NCBI GenBank assembly: GCA_023392975.1
Contig: JAEWNA010000041.1
Span: 1 to 35,863, forward strand
DNA from: Pseudomonadota bacterium
GTDB lineage: Bacteria > Pseudomonadota > Gammaproteobacteria > Xanthomonadales > Xanthomonadaceae
Direction of reading: 5' to 3'
DNA length: 35,863 nucleotides
Made by a program: the position numbers and the translations under genes. Of this stretch, positions 8,316 through 16,052 are shown in pieces (the stretch's first letter is position 1; each line of letters opens with the position of its first letter). Below the pieces are notes generated by a model. The model saw nothing but the letters and a program-made list of their open reading frames with translations. It was not told the origin of the DNA and did not search any database.

Positions 8316-8585
8316 TCAGGCCAGGCCGTAATCCTTGAGCTTCTTGCGCAGCGTGCCGCGATGGATCCCGAGCATCGCCGCGGCGCGGCTCTGGTTGCCG
8401 TCGCAGTGGCGCAGCACTTCGGCGAACAGCGGGATCTCGAGTTCGCGCAGCGCGACCTCGTACAGGTTCGAGGTCTCCGCGCCATCGAGGTCGCCGATGT
8501 AGCGGCGCACCGAATGCGCGACGTGTTCGCGCAGCGGCACGCGCGGAGCGGAACGGGAGGCGGCGTCGTGGCGTTCGGCGTTCAA
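8316..8585 (-). CDS. fis: DNA-binding protein Fis
   Basis: 89 residues when started at TTG 8585, matching the usual Fis length. Fis bends DNA and acts as a nucleoid-associated regulator of rRNA, tRNA and growth-phase genes. The C-terminal HTH is clear: EVLRHCDGNQSRAAAMLGI then HRGTLRKKLKDYGLA, which is nearly invariant in the family. The N-terminal part keeps RRYIGDLDG and NLYEVALRELE. The TTG start gives the N-terminus LNAERHD, similar to Xanthomonas Fis (MNAE-like); a longer ATG frame to 8720 adds 45 low-complexity residues and crosses the likely promoter. The order prmA–DUF3426–fis–purH fits the known neighbourhood of fis near prmA in gammaproteobacteria. Confidence 0.9.
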   Translation of the reverse strand: MNAERHDAASRSAPRVPLREHVAHSVRRYIGDLDGAETSNLYEVALRELEIPLFAEVLRHCDGNQSRAAAMLGIHRGTLRKKLKDYGLA

Positions 8586-8661
8586 GAACGAGGTCCCCGC
8601 GGAGAGTGTGTGCAGCGCGGCCCCGTCCCTGGCCGTCCCGGCCGGGGTCGGCGGGGCGGAG

Positions 8662-8667
8662 AGTCTA
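8662..8667 (-). promoter_or_regulatory. Putative fis -10 box
   Basis: Reads TAGACT on the minus strand, 76 nt before the TTG start, inside the 273-bp gap between the DUF3426 gene and fis. The same TAnACT type of hexamer recurs before other genes in this window. No clear -35. Confidence 0.4.
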
Positions 8668-8858
8668 GCGTGGTGGCCCCGTCGCTGCCATGGTGAATGC
8701 GGCCGATCGGGCGATTTCATGCGGGGTTTCCCGATGAATGGCGCGTCGCGCCGACCGTGTCCGACTATCGCGGTTTTTCGCGTTGACGCCGCGCGCAGGC
8801 GGGATCGTTGCGGAATCGCGTCGGGATCGCGCGTCGAACGCCCGGTGTTGCGTTTGCG

Positions 8859-9686
8859 TCAGCGGAACGTGAAATCGTAACCAACGATGTCGGACGCCGG
8901 TTCGAGGATGTCCATCGCCACGGCCGCGCTTTCGCCACCGGCGAGCAGCGGCTGGCTCGGCGCGCCGCCGAGGTATTCGCGTGCGTCGAAGCTGCGTTCC
9001 CCCGCCGGGCGGCCGTTGCCGTCGGTCAGCGTGAGCCGCAGCCGCGGCCACGGCTGCGCCCAGCGCGCGTCGTTGCGGAACGTGGCGGTGACCCGCAGCA
9101 CGCCGGGCAGCGACGGATGCTGGCGCACGTCGCGCTGCACCAGCGTGAACGCGCCCGGCTCGTGCCACGGCGGCAGGTCGCAGCGCAGCGTACCGCACAC
9201 CGCCTCCAGCAGCGGGCGCCAGTGCGCATCGCTAGCGAGGCGCGCACGGTCGGCCAGCAGCAGCTGCAGCGCGAGCAGCACGCCGAGTGCGCCCACCGCG
9301 ATCGGCAGCCAGCGCTCGCGCGGGACGGTCGCACGCGCCTGCCCGTGCACGAAGCTGGGCATGCCGCGCGTACGACGCGGCCGCGCGGGTTCGGAGATGC
9401 TCGCGACGACAGGCAGTGGTCCGGACGGCGTTGCGTCGTCGCCGCGATCGTCGCTCGGGTCGATCACCGCCTCCGGCACCGCGGGCGCCGGCGCATCGTT
9501 CGGCGGTGCGGCTTCGTACGGCGCGCGCAGGAGCGCGGCGACATCCAGCGGCTGCGCCTCGTCCTCGTCGATGGCCCCGGGATCGCGCCGCAGCATGCTG
9601 TCGCAGTGCGGGCAGCGCACGGGCGGCAGATCCGTCACCGGATCGGTGGACACCAGCGCCTTGCAGTACGGGCAGTTGATGAACAT
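8859..9686 (-). CDS. Zinc-ribbon DUF3426 membrane protein
   Basis: 275 residues. The N-terminus is an MJ0042-type zinc ribbon, with Cys5, Cys8, Cys25 and Cys28 as the metal ligands. An acidic, Pro/Ala-rich linker follows (about 36-105), then one transmembrane helix (about 126-145) and a C-terminal DUF3426 domain (about 150-275), which would lie in the periplasm. This architecture is conserved next to prmA in Xanthomonadaceae and other proteobacteria, but its role is unknown. It lies 27 bp downstream of prmA and is probably co-transcribed with it. The domain order and topology (cytosolic zinc ribbon, periplasmic globular domain) suggest a signal or scaffold protein, which is inference only. 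Confidence 0.9.
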   Translation of the reverse strand: MFINCPYCKALVSTDPVTDLPPVRCPHCDSMLRRDPGAIDEDEAQPLDVAALLRAPYEAAPPNDAPAPAVPEAVIDPSDDRGDDATPSGPLPVVASISEPARPRRTRGMPSFVHGQARATVPRERWLPIAVGALGVLLALQLLLADRARLASDAHWRPLLEAVCGTLRCDLPPWHEPGAFTLVQRDVRQHPSLPGVLRVTATFRNDARWAQPWPRLRLTLTDGNGRPAGERSFDAREYLGGAPSQPLLAGGESAAVAMDILEPASDIVGYDFTFR

Positions 9687-9713
9687 CGGGCTATTGAAGC
9701 ATGCGTCGCGGGG

Positions 9714-10640
9714 TCAGGCGTCGGCGCGGCGGCGGCCGTCGATGCGGACCCAGTCGTCCTCGCGCGCCACGGTCAGCGCGTCGAACCACGCGGCGTAGCG
9801 TTCCAGCAAGGCCTCCTGCTGGCCATCGAGGATGCCGGAGAGCGCGATCCGGCCGCCGGGCGCGACCCGGGCGGCGAGGGTGTCGGCCAGCGCATCGAGG
9901 GCGGTGGCGAGGATGTTGGCGACGACGACCGGATAGGTCGCCGCCGGTTCGTCCTGCGGCAGATGCACCGTGAGACGGTCGCCGACGCCATTGCGCGCCG
10001 CGTTGTCGGCGGTGGCGAGGATGGCCTGCGGGTCGTTGTCGACGCCGACCGCCTGCGCCGCGCCCAGTTTCAGCCCGGCCAGCGCCAGGATGCCGCTGCC
10101 GCAGCCGAAATCCAGCACGGTGCGGCCCTGCAGCGCGCCTTCGGCGGCCAGCGCGTCCAGCCAGCGCAGGCACAGGGCGGTGGTCGGGTGGGTGCCGGAG
10201 CCGAAGGCCAGCCCGGGGTCGAGCCGGACCACCGCCGCATCGGGGGCGTCGGCGCCTTCGGGCAGGTCGTGGTTCCAGGGCACGATCCAGGTCCGCGCGC
10301 CGAAGCGCAGCGGCACGTACTGGTCCATCCACGCCCGCTCCCAGTCCTGGTCCTCGACCTTGCGGAACGCAGCGCCGGCCCAGTCCAGCCCCGGGTCGAA
10401 GGCCTCCAGCGCCGCCAGCAGGATCAGCGGGTCGGTGTCGACCTCGAACAGCGCCGACAGCGCGACCTCGCCCCAGATCGGCATCTCGCCGACGCCCGGC
10501 TCGAGGATCGCGCGCTCGTTCGGGGTCTCGGCCTCGGCGTCGAGCAGGGTCACGGCCAGTGCGCCGACGTCTTCGAGCGCGTGCTCGTAGCGCGGCTGGT
10601 CCGCCTCGCGGCAGCGCAGGGTGAGTTCCAGATGGGGCAT
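9714..10640 (-). CDS. prmA: Ribosomal protein L11 methyltransferase
   Basis: 308 residues, slightly longer than E. coli PrmA. It trimethylates lysines and the N-terminus of ribosomal protein L11 using S-adenosylmethionine. The family signature DPGLAFGSGTHPTT is at 141-154, the SAM-binding loop VLDFGCGSGILAL at 175-187, and the VVANILA motif lies near 229-235. The N-terminal substrate-recognition domain begins with LELTLRCREAD. ATG 10640 begins the recognisable domain. It heads the minus-strand series and is divergent from the metalloprotease gene, 125 bp away. Confidence 0.96.
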   Translation of the reverse strand: MPHLELTLRCREADQPRYEHALEDVGALAVTLLDAEAETPNERAILEPGVGEMPIWGEVALSALFEVDTDPLILLAALEAFDPGLDWAGAAFRKVEDQDWERAWMDQYVPLRFGARTWIVPWNHDLPEGADAPDAAVVRLDPGLAFGSGTHPTTALCLRWLDALAAEGALQGRTVLDFGCGSGILALAGLKLGAAQAVGVDNDPQAILATADNAARNGVGDRLTVHLPQDEPAATYPVVVANILATALDALADTLAARVAPGGRIALSGILDGQQEALLERYAAWFDALTVAREDDWVRIDGRRRADA

Positions 10641-10765
10641 GGGGACGGGAATCGACGAACGGCGGTTCCGGACAGCTTACCGGAGCGGGCAGCGCGGCAC
10701 CGGTCGCGGTTCGCGCGGACCCCCGGTGCTACGCTCCCCCGCGACTCGCCGTCGAGGTGCCCGCC

Positions 10766-12346
10766 ATGCCCCGTTCGCTCGCCCTTGCGGCCTTCGCTTT
10801 CCCGCTCGCACTCGCGCTGTTCTGCGGGGTCCAGGCCACGGCCGGCCCGCGCGGCGCGGCGTTCGGCGGACGGGGTACCGTCGACCGCACGGCGGCTGCG
10901 CCGGCACTGCTGGTCGGCCGGCTCGAACTGCAGTGGGGCGATGCCGACCCGGCCCCGAAGGCCGCGGGCGTCGCGCCGCAGTTCCGGGCGACGCTGGTCG
11001 ACGACGCCGGCGTGCGCCATGTGCTGGATCCCGACCAGGCCCTGCGCGCGGCCGGCGACCTGCATGCCCTGTTCGGCAAGCGCATCGCGGTGTCGATGGC
11101 GCCGGCGTCGGCCAAGCGCGGCGTGGCCGGGCAGGTCATCGATGCAGACGTCATCGATGCGATCGTGCCGGTGGGCGACCTCTCGCCGGCGAAGGCGGCG
11201 GAATTCCCGTCCAAGATCACCGGCACCACGGTGTGGGTCACGCTGATGTGCAAGTTCAGCGACATCGCCACCGAACAGAAGACCCGCGCCTTCTTCCAGG
11301 GCCAGTACGGCACCGCGGTGGGCCAGCTCGGCAACTACTGGCAGGAAGTGTCCTACAACCAGATCAACCTCACCGGCAGCGACGCCTATGGCTGGGCCAC
11401 GCTGCCGCAGCCGCGCAGCTATTACGTCACCAAGGACGCCGACGGCAAGGACAAGGCCGACCTCGGCAAGCTGTTCACCGACTGCGTGGCCGCGCACGAT
11501 CCCGACGTGAACTTCGCGGTGAACGGCGGCGTGCAGGGCGTCAACATGATGTTCAACGGCGACCTCGACGGCTACGCCTGGGGCGGCGGCCGTTGCGCCA
11601 CGCTCGACGGCGTCAACAAGTGCTGGAGCACGACCTGGAACCCGCCGTGGTCGTTCGGCAACCTCGCACCGCTGTGCCACGAGATGGGCCACGGCTACGG
11701 CCTGCCGCACGCCAACAATTCCGACGGCGACAGCGATCCCTACGACGATCCGTGGGACGTGATGAGCGATGCCTGGAACAACGCCGTGTCCAACGCGACC
11801 TACGGCACGCTGCCCAAGCACATCGGCCAGTATTCGCGGAACCGGCTGGGCTGGGTCGCCGCCGCGCGCAAGCAGACGATCACGGCCGGCAGCGGCACGG
11901 TCTCGCTGGCGATGGACCGCGCCAGCCTCGCCGGGTCGTCCAGGGCGCAGATGCTGGTGCTGAACTATCCCGACCAGAGCACCCGATACTACGTCGTCGA
12001 GGTGCGCAAGCGCGGCGGCAACTACGAGAACAAGCTGGCCGGCGACGCGGTGATCGTCCACGAGGTCGACACTTCGCGCAAGGAGCCGGCCTGGAGCATG
12101 GACGCCGACACGCCGCCGGCGAACCGCGCCAACAACGAGGGCAGCATGTTCAAGGTCGGCGAGATGTGGACCTCACCGGATTTCGCCTTCCGCGTGACCG
12201 TCGATGCGGCCACCACCGAGGGATTCGTGGTGTCCGTGCGCCGGCCGCCGCGCAAGGTGCCGACGACCCAGGCGCCCGTGCCGGTGGACGCCGGCGCCGT
12301 GCCCGCGCACCGGCCGCGCCTGCGCGACGCCGCCGACCGGCGCTGA
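10766..12346 (+). CDS. Secreted metzincin-type zinc metalloprotease
   Basis: 526 residues. The N-terminal signal peptide (about 1-28, hydrophobic LALAAFAFPLALALF) points to export. The catalytic signature LCHEMGHGYGLPH fits the metzincin pattern HExxHxxGxxH exactly, giving zinc ligands His305, His309 and His315 and catalytic Glu306. DVMS (331-334) after an acidic loop is a plausible Met-turn. Cysteines at about 162, 240, 277, 286 and 304 may form disulfides. The C-terminal tail is Pro/Arg-rich. It resembles M6-like or related uncharacterised secreted proteases; the exact family is uncertain. ATG 10766 is preferred over GTG 10757 because GAGG sits 8 nt ahead. A TGCTACGCT extended -10-like motif lies at about 10727-10735. 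It is probably a single-gene unit. Confidence 0.88.
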   Translation: MPRSLALAAFAFPLALALFCGVQATAGPRGAAFGGRGTVDRTAAAPALLVGRLELQWGDADPAPKAAGVAPQFRATLVDDAGVRHVLDPDQALRAAGDLHALFGKRIAVSMAPASAKRGVAGQVIDADVIDAIVPVGDLSPAKAAEFPSKITGTTVWVTLMCKFSDIATEQKTRAFFQGQYGTAVGQLGNYWQEVSYNQINLTGSDAYGWATLPQPRSYYVTKDADGKDKADLGKLFTDCVAAHDPDVNFAVNGGVQGVNMMFNGDLDGYAWGGGRCATLDGVNKCWSTTWNPPWSFGNLAPLCHEMGHGYGLPHANNSDGDSDPYDDPWDVMSDAWNNAVSNATYGTLPKHIGQYSRNRLGWVAAARKQTITAGSGTVSLAMDRASLAGSSRAQMLVLNYPDQSTRYYVVEVRKRGGNYENKLAGDAVIVHEVDTSRKEPAWSMDADTPPANRANNEGSMFKVGEMWTSPDFAFRVTVDAATTEGFVVSVRRPPRKVPTTQAPVPVDAGAVPAHRPRLRDAADRR

Positions 12347-12452
12347 GCTCGGCGGGGGGCTTCCCGGCGCTGCGTCGCGGCCCGAGGCGATCTGCCCTCC
12401 CGGGCGGCCGCCTGCTACATTGTCGTCCCCCCTCGACCGCGAGACCGCTGTC

Positions 12453-13037
12453 GTGCTGCTGATGATCGACAACTACGACAGCTTCACCTGGAACCTCGTC
12501 CAGTATTTCCAGTCGCTGGGTGCCGACGTGAAGGTGATCCGCAACGACGAACTCACCGTCGACGAGATCGAGGCGCTGCATCCCGCGGGCATCGTGATCT
12601 CGCCCGGCCCCTGCACGCCGAACGAGGCCGGCGTGTCGGTGGACGTGATCCGCCGCCTCGGCGACCGCATCCCGATCCTCGGCGTCTGCCTCGGCCACCA
12701 GAGCATCGGCCAGGCCTACGGCGGCGACGTGGTCCGCGCCGGCCGGATCATGCACGGCAAGACCTCGCGCATCCGCCACGCCGGCAAGGGCGTGTTCGCC
12801 GGATTGCCCGACGGCTACGAGGCGACGCGCTACCACTCGCTGGTGGTCGATCGCGGCAACCTGCCCGACGCGCTGGAAGTCACCGCCTGGACCGAGAACG
12901 ACGACGGCAGCGTCGAGGAGATCATGGGCCTGCGCCATCGCGACCATCCGGTCGAGGGCGTGCAGTTCCATCCCGAGTCCATCCTCACCGAGCACGGCCA
13001 CGCGCTGCTGAAGAACTTCCTCGATCGCGCGGCCTGA
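12453..13037 (+). CDS. trpG: Anthranilate synthase glutamine amidotransferase component
   Basis: 194 residues. It supplies ammonia from glutamine to TrpE (and possibly to PabB) for anthranilate synthesis. It is a class I glutamine amidotransferase, with catalytic Cys79 in LGVCLGHQ and the His173/Glu175 pair in VQFHPES. The GTG at 12453 is chosen because it yields MLLMIDNYDSF, the canonical start; the ATG three codons later would remove conserved residues. TACATT with a TG extension at 12413-12421 (TGCTACATT) is a possible promoter about 30 nt upstream. No trpE is in the window; the gene upstream is a protease, so trpG heads this trp unit. Confidence 0.95.
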   Translation: MLLMIDNYDSFTWNLVQYFQSLGADVKVIRNDELTVDEIEALHPAGIVISPGPCTPNEAGVSVDVIRRLGDRIPILGVCLGHQSIGQAYGGDVVRAGRIMHGKTSRIRHAGKGVFAGLPDGYEATRYHSLVVDRGNLPDALEVTAWTENDDGSVEEIMGLRHRDHPVEGVQFHPESILTEHGHALLKNFLDRAA

Positions 13038-13081
13038 GCCGTTTCCGCGAGGCGTCGGCCCCATCGTCCAGGCGAATCGTC

Positions 13082-14116
13082 ATGTCCATCACCCCCCAGC
13101 ACGCCCTGCAGCGGACCATCGAGCACCGCGAGATCTTCCACGACGAGATGGTCGATCTCATGCGCCAGATCATGCGCGGCGAAGTCTCGCCCGCGATGGT
13201 CTCGGCGATCCTCACCGGCCTGCGCGTGAAGAAGGAGACGGTGGGCGAGATCGCCGCCGCGGCGTCGGTGCTGCGCGAATTCTCCAACCACGTCGACGTG
13301 CGCGATCGCGACCGGCTGGTCGACATCGTCGGCACCGGCGGCGACGGCGCGCACACGTTCAACATCTCCACCGCCAGCATGTTCGTGGTCGCCGCCGCGG
13401 GCGCGAAGGTCGCCAAGCACGGCAACCGCAGCGTGTCGTCGAAGTCCGGCAGCGCCGACGTGCTCGAAGCGCTCGGCGCGAACATCGAACTGCAGCCGGC
13501 GCAGGTCGCCGCCTGCATCGAGACCACCGGCATCGGCTTCATGTTCGCGCCGGTGCACCACCCGGCGATGAAGGTCGTCGCGCCGGTGCGTCGCGAGATG
13601 GGCGTGCGCACGATCTTCAACATCCTCGGCCCGCTGACCAATCCCGCCGGTGCGCCGAACATCCTGATGGGCGTGTTCCACCCCGACCTCGTCGGCATCC
13701 AGGCGCGCGTGCTGCAGGAACTCGGCGCGAAGCGCGCGCTGGTGGTGTGGGGCCGCGACGGCATGGACGAACTGTCGCTGGGGGCGGCCACGCTGGTCGG
13801 CGAACTGCGCGACGGTGTCGTCCGCGAATACGAAGTGCATCCCGAGGACTACGGCATCGCGATGGCCGCCAGCCGCAACCTGCGCGTCGAGGACGCGATC
13901 GAGTCGAAGGCGATGCTGCTGGAAGCGTTGAACAACAAGCCGGGACTGCCGCGCGACATCGTCAGCCTCAACGCCGGCGCCGCGCTGTTCGTGGCCGGCG
14001 TCGCCGACAGCATCGCCCACGGCATCGATGCCGCGCGCGCGGCCATCGCCAGCGGCGACGCCCGGGCGAAGCTCGAACACTTCGTCGCCACCACCCAGAC
14101 GCTGGCCGCGGCCTGA
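13082..14116 (+). CDS. trpD: Anthranilate phosphoribosyltransferase
   Basis: 344 residues, standard length. It transfers phosphoribose from PRPP to anthranilate, the second committed step of tryptophan synthesis. The PRPP/anthranilate loops are intact: GTGGDGAHTFNIST (about 84-97), KHGNRSVSSKSGSADVLE (about 109-126) and GPLTNPAG near 182. It follows trpG by 44 bp and precedes the ABM-like gene by 9 bp, so it is most likely in one operon. Confidence 0.97.
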   Translation: MSITPQHALQRTIEHREIFHDEMVDLMRQIMRGEVSPAMVSAILTGLRVKKETVGEIAAAASVLREFSNHVDVRDRDRLVDIVGTGGDGAHTFNISTASMFVVAAAGAKVAKHGNRSVSSKSGSADVLEALGANIELQPAQVAACIETTGIGFMFAPVHHPAMKVVAPVRREMGVRTIFNILGPLTNPAGAPNILMGVFHPDLVGIQARVLQELGAKRALVVWGRDGMDELSLGAATLVGELRDGVVREYEVHPEDYGIAMAASRNLRVEDAIESKAMLLEALNNKPGLPRDIVSLNAGAALFVAGVADSIAHGIDAARAAIASGDARAKLEHFVATTQTLAAA

Positions 14117-14125
14117 GACCTCGCC

Positions 14126-14476
14126 ATGTCATCGCCTCCGTTCGCGAACACGCCCGAACCGCCGTACTACGCGGTGATGTTCACCTCGCTGCGCAACGGC
14201 GCCGACGCCGAAGGCTACGCCGAGGCGGCGGAACGCATGCTCGAACTCGCCGCGCAGCAGCCGGGCTATCTCGGCGTGGAATCGGTGCGCGGCGCCGACG
14301 GCATCGGCATCACGATCAGCTACTGGCGCAGCGAGAACGACATCCTCGCCTGGAAGCACCAGGCCGAGCACGCGGCGACCCGCAATCGCGGCCGCCGCGA
14401 CTGGTACACCCGCTACATCACGCGCGTCGCGAAGGTCGAGCGCGCCTACGACTGGTTCGCGAAGACAACGCCATGA
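14126..14476 (+). CDS. ABM-superfamily (antibiotic biosynthesis monooxygenase-like) protein
   Basis: 116 residues. A dimeric alpha+beta barrel (ABM) fold is indicated by YYAVMFTSL (14-22), the helix AEGYAEAAERMLELAAQQPGYLG, VESVRG and ISYWRSENDILAWKHQAEH followed by YITRVAKVERAYDW. Members include small monooxygenases and heme-degrading enzymes, but many have no known substrate. The gene is embedded between trpD and trpC, 9 bp after the first and overlapping the second by 4 bp (ATGA). I recall similar placement in Xanthomonadaceae, and it argues for a role in, or protection of, tryptophan or indole metabolism; that role is inference. Confidence 0.88.
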   Translation: MSSPPFANTPEPPYYAVMFTSLRNGADAEGYAEAAERMLELAAQQPGYLGVESVRGADGIGITISYWRSENDILAWKHQAEHAATRNRGRRDWYTRYITRVAKVERAYDWFAKTTP

Positions 14477-15309
14477 GCAACGACGCCCCCGCCGCCGGAC
14501 GTGCGGACATCCTGCAACGCATCCTCGACCGCAAGGCGGAGGAAGTCGCGGAGCGTCGCGCACGCGTGCCGCTCGACGCGCTGCGCGCGCGCCTGGCCGA
14601 CGCGCCCCCCGCGCGCGGTTTCGTGGCCGCGATCGCCGCGAAACGTGACGCCGGCCTGCCCGCGGTCATCGCCGAGGTGAAGAAGGCCAGCCCGTCGAAG
14701 GGCGTGATCCGCGCCGACTTCGACCCGGCCGCGATCGCCGCCAGCTACGACGCCGGCGGTGCCGCCTGCCTGTCGGTGCTGACCGACATCGACTTCTTCC
14801 AGGGTGCGGACGCCTACCTGCAGCAGGCCCGCGCCGCCTGTGCGCTGCCGGTGCTGCGCAAGGATTTCACGGTCGATCCGTACCAGGTCGTCGAGGCGCG
14901 CGTGCTCGGCGCCGACTGCATCCTGCTGATCGTCGCGGCGCTGGACGACGACACGATGACGCTGCTGTATCGCGAGGCGATGGCGATCGGTCTCGACGTA
15001 CTGGTCGAAGTGCACGATGCCGACGAACTGCAGCGCGCGCTGCGCCTGCCCGCGCTCCGCGGCCGCCTGCCGCTGATCGGCGTCAACAACCGCAACCTGC
15101 GGACGTTCGAGGTGTCGCTGGCGACCACGCTGGCGCTGAAGTCTGCGGTGCCCGCCGATCGCATCCTCGTCACCGAGAGCGGCATCGCCACCCGTGCCGA
15201 TGTCGACGGGATGCTCGCCGCGGGCGTCGACACCTTCCTCGTCGGTGAATCGTTCATGCGCGAGCCCGATCCCGGCGCGGCACTGCAACGGCTGTTCTTC
15301 CCCGCATGA
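14473..15309 (+). CDS. trpC: Indole-3-glycerol phosphate synthase
   Basis: 278 residues, monofunctional TrpC (not fused to TrpF). It closes the ring of CdRP to indole-3-glycerol phosphate. The TIM-barrel motifs are present: VIAEVKKASPSKGVI (about 66-80, catalytic Lys), LTDIDFFQG, LRKDF, GVNNRNLRTFEV and VTESGI. ATG 14473 lies inside the stop of the ABM gene (ATGA), so translation is coupled. Its own stop overlaps the ATG of the next gene in the same way. Confidence 0.97.
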   Translation: MSNDAPAAGRADILQRILDRKAEEVAERRARVPLDALRARLADAPPARGFVAAIAAKRDAGLPAVIAEVKKASPSKGVIRADFDPAAIAASYDAGGAACLSVLTDIDFFQGADAYLQQARAACALPVLRKDFTVDPYQVVEARVLGADCILLIVAALDDDTMTLLYREAMAIGLDVLVEVHDADELQRALRLPALRGRLPLIGVNNRNLRTFEVSLATTLALKSAVPADRILVTESGIATRADVDGMLAAGVDTFLVGESFMREPDPGAALQRLFFPA

Positions 15310-16028
15310 CGACCTTGCCTTATCCCGCGCCCGCGGCCGACGCGCCGCTGGTGGTCTTCGACTTCGACCACACGCTGTACGACGGCGATTCCGGCAGCCA
15401 TCTGTTCAAATGGCTGATCGAACGCGACTGGTGGCGCAAGGCCCTCGCGCTCCTGATCGCGCCGATCGCCGGGCCGATGGTCGCGTGGATGCCCACGCGC
15501 CGACGCGGCATTTCCGCGTTCGTGTGGGTGGGCACGCTGGGCATGCGCACGCTCGCCGACTTCAATGCGGCGACCGACCGCTACGTCGCCACCCACACCG
15601 AGGCGATCCGCGCTCGGTTGTTGCCGATCGCGCTGGAAGTGCTGCGCCTGCATCGCGAGGCCGGCGACCGCGTCGTCGTCGCCACCGGCGCGCCGCCGGA
15701 GCTGGCCCGCGCGATCCTCGCCTTCGTCGCGCACGAGGACCTGCCGGTCATCGGCACGATCGTCGGCCCGAAGTTCGGCGCGATCGGCGCGCTGCGCCAC
15801 TGCCACTACCGCATGAAGATGACGATGCTGCGCGACGCCGGCTACACCGCGCCCGTCGCCGCCGCCTACTCCGACAGCAGCGCCGACCTGCCGCTGCTGC
15901 AGGCCGCGAAGCAGCCGGTCGTCGTCAACCCGAAGCCGCAGCGCGTGGCGATGTTCCGCCGCGTATTGCCGCCCGGGACGCAAATCCTCAACTGGGGGTG
16001 TCCGGGGCGGGGTGGGGACGCGGTTTAA
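15306..16028 (+). CDS. HAD-family IB phosphatase
   Basis: 240 residues. Haloacid dehalogenase-type phosphohydrolase: motif I FDFDHTLYDGDSG gives nucleophile Asp19 and acid Asp21; motif II is VVVATGAP (about 119-126); a Lys lies in GPKFG; and motif III is YSDSSADLPLL. The family IB cap lies between motifs I and II, and the length fits SerB-like members. Substrate is unknown; phosphoserine is one option since serine feeds the last tryptophan step, but many such proteins act on other small phosphates. It overlaps trpC by 4 bp (ATGA), so it is part of the trp operon. It converges with the kinase gene, 24 bp away. Confidence 0.9.
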   Translation: MTTLPYPAPAADAPLVVFDFDHTLYDGDSGSHLFKWLIERDWWRKALALLIAPIAGPMVAWMPTRRRGISAFVWVGTLGMRTLADFNAATDRYVATHTEAIRARLLPIALEVLRLHREAGDRVVVATGAPPELARAILAFVAHEDLPVIGTIVGPKFGAIGALRHCHYRMKMTMLRDAGYTAPVAAAYSDSSADLPLLQAAKQPVVVNPKPQRVAMFRRVLPPGTQILNWGCPGRGGDAV

Positions 16029-16052
16029 CCACGAAGCACCCCGGCGGCTTGG

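Noticed and set aside
12204..13037. Longer TrpG frame with an N-terminal extension
   Set aside because: The extension overlaps the end of the protease gene and is low complexity; GTG 12453 gives the canonical N-terminus.
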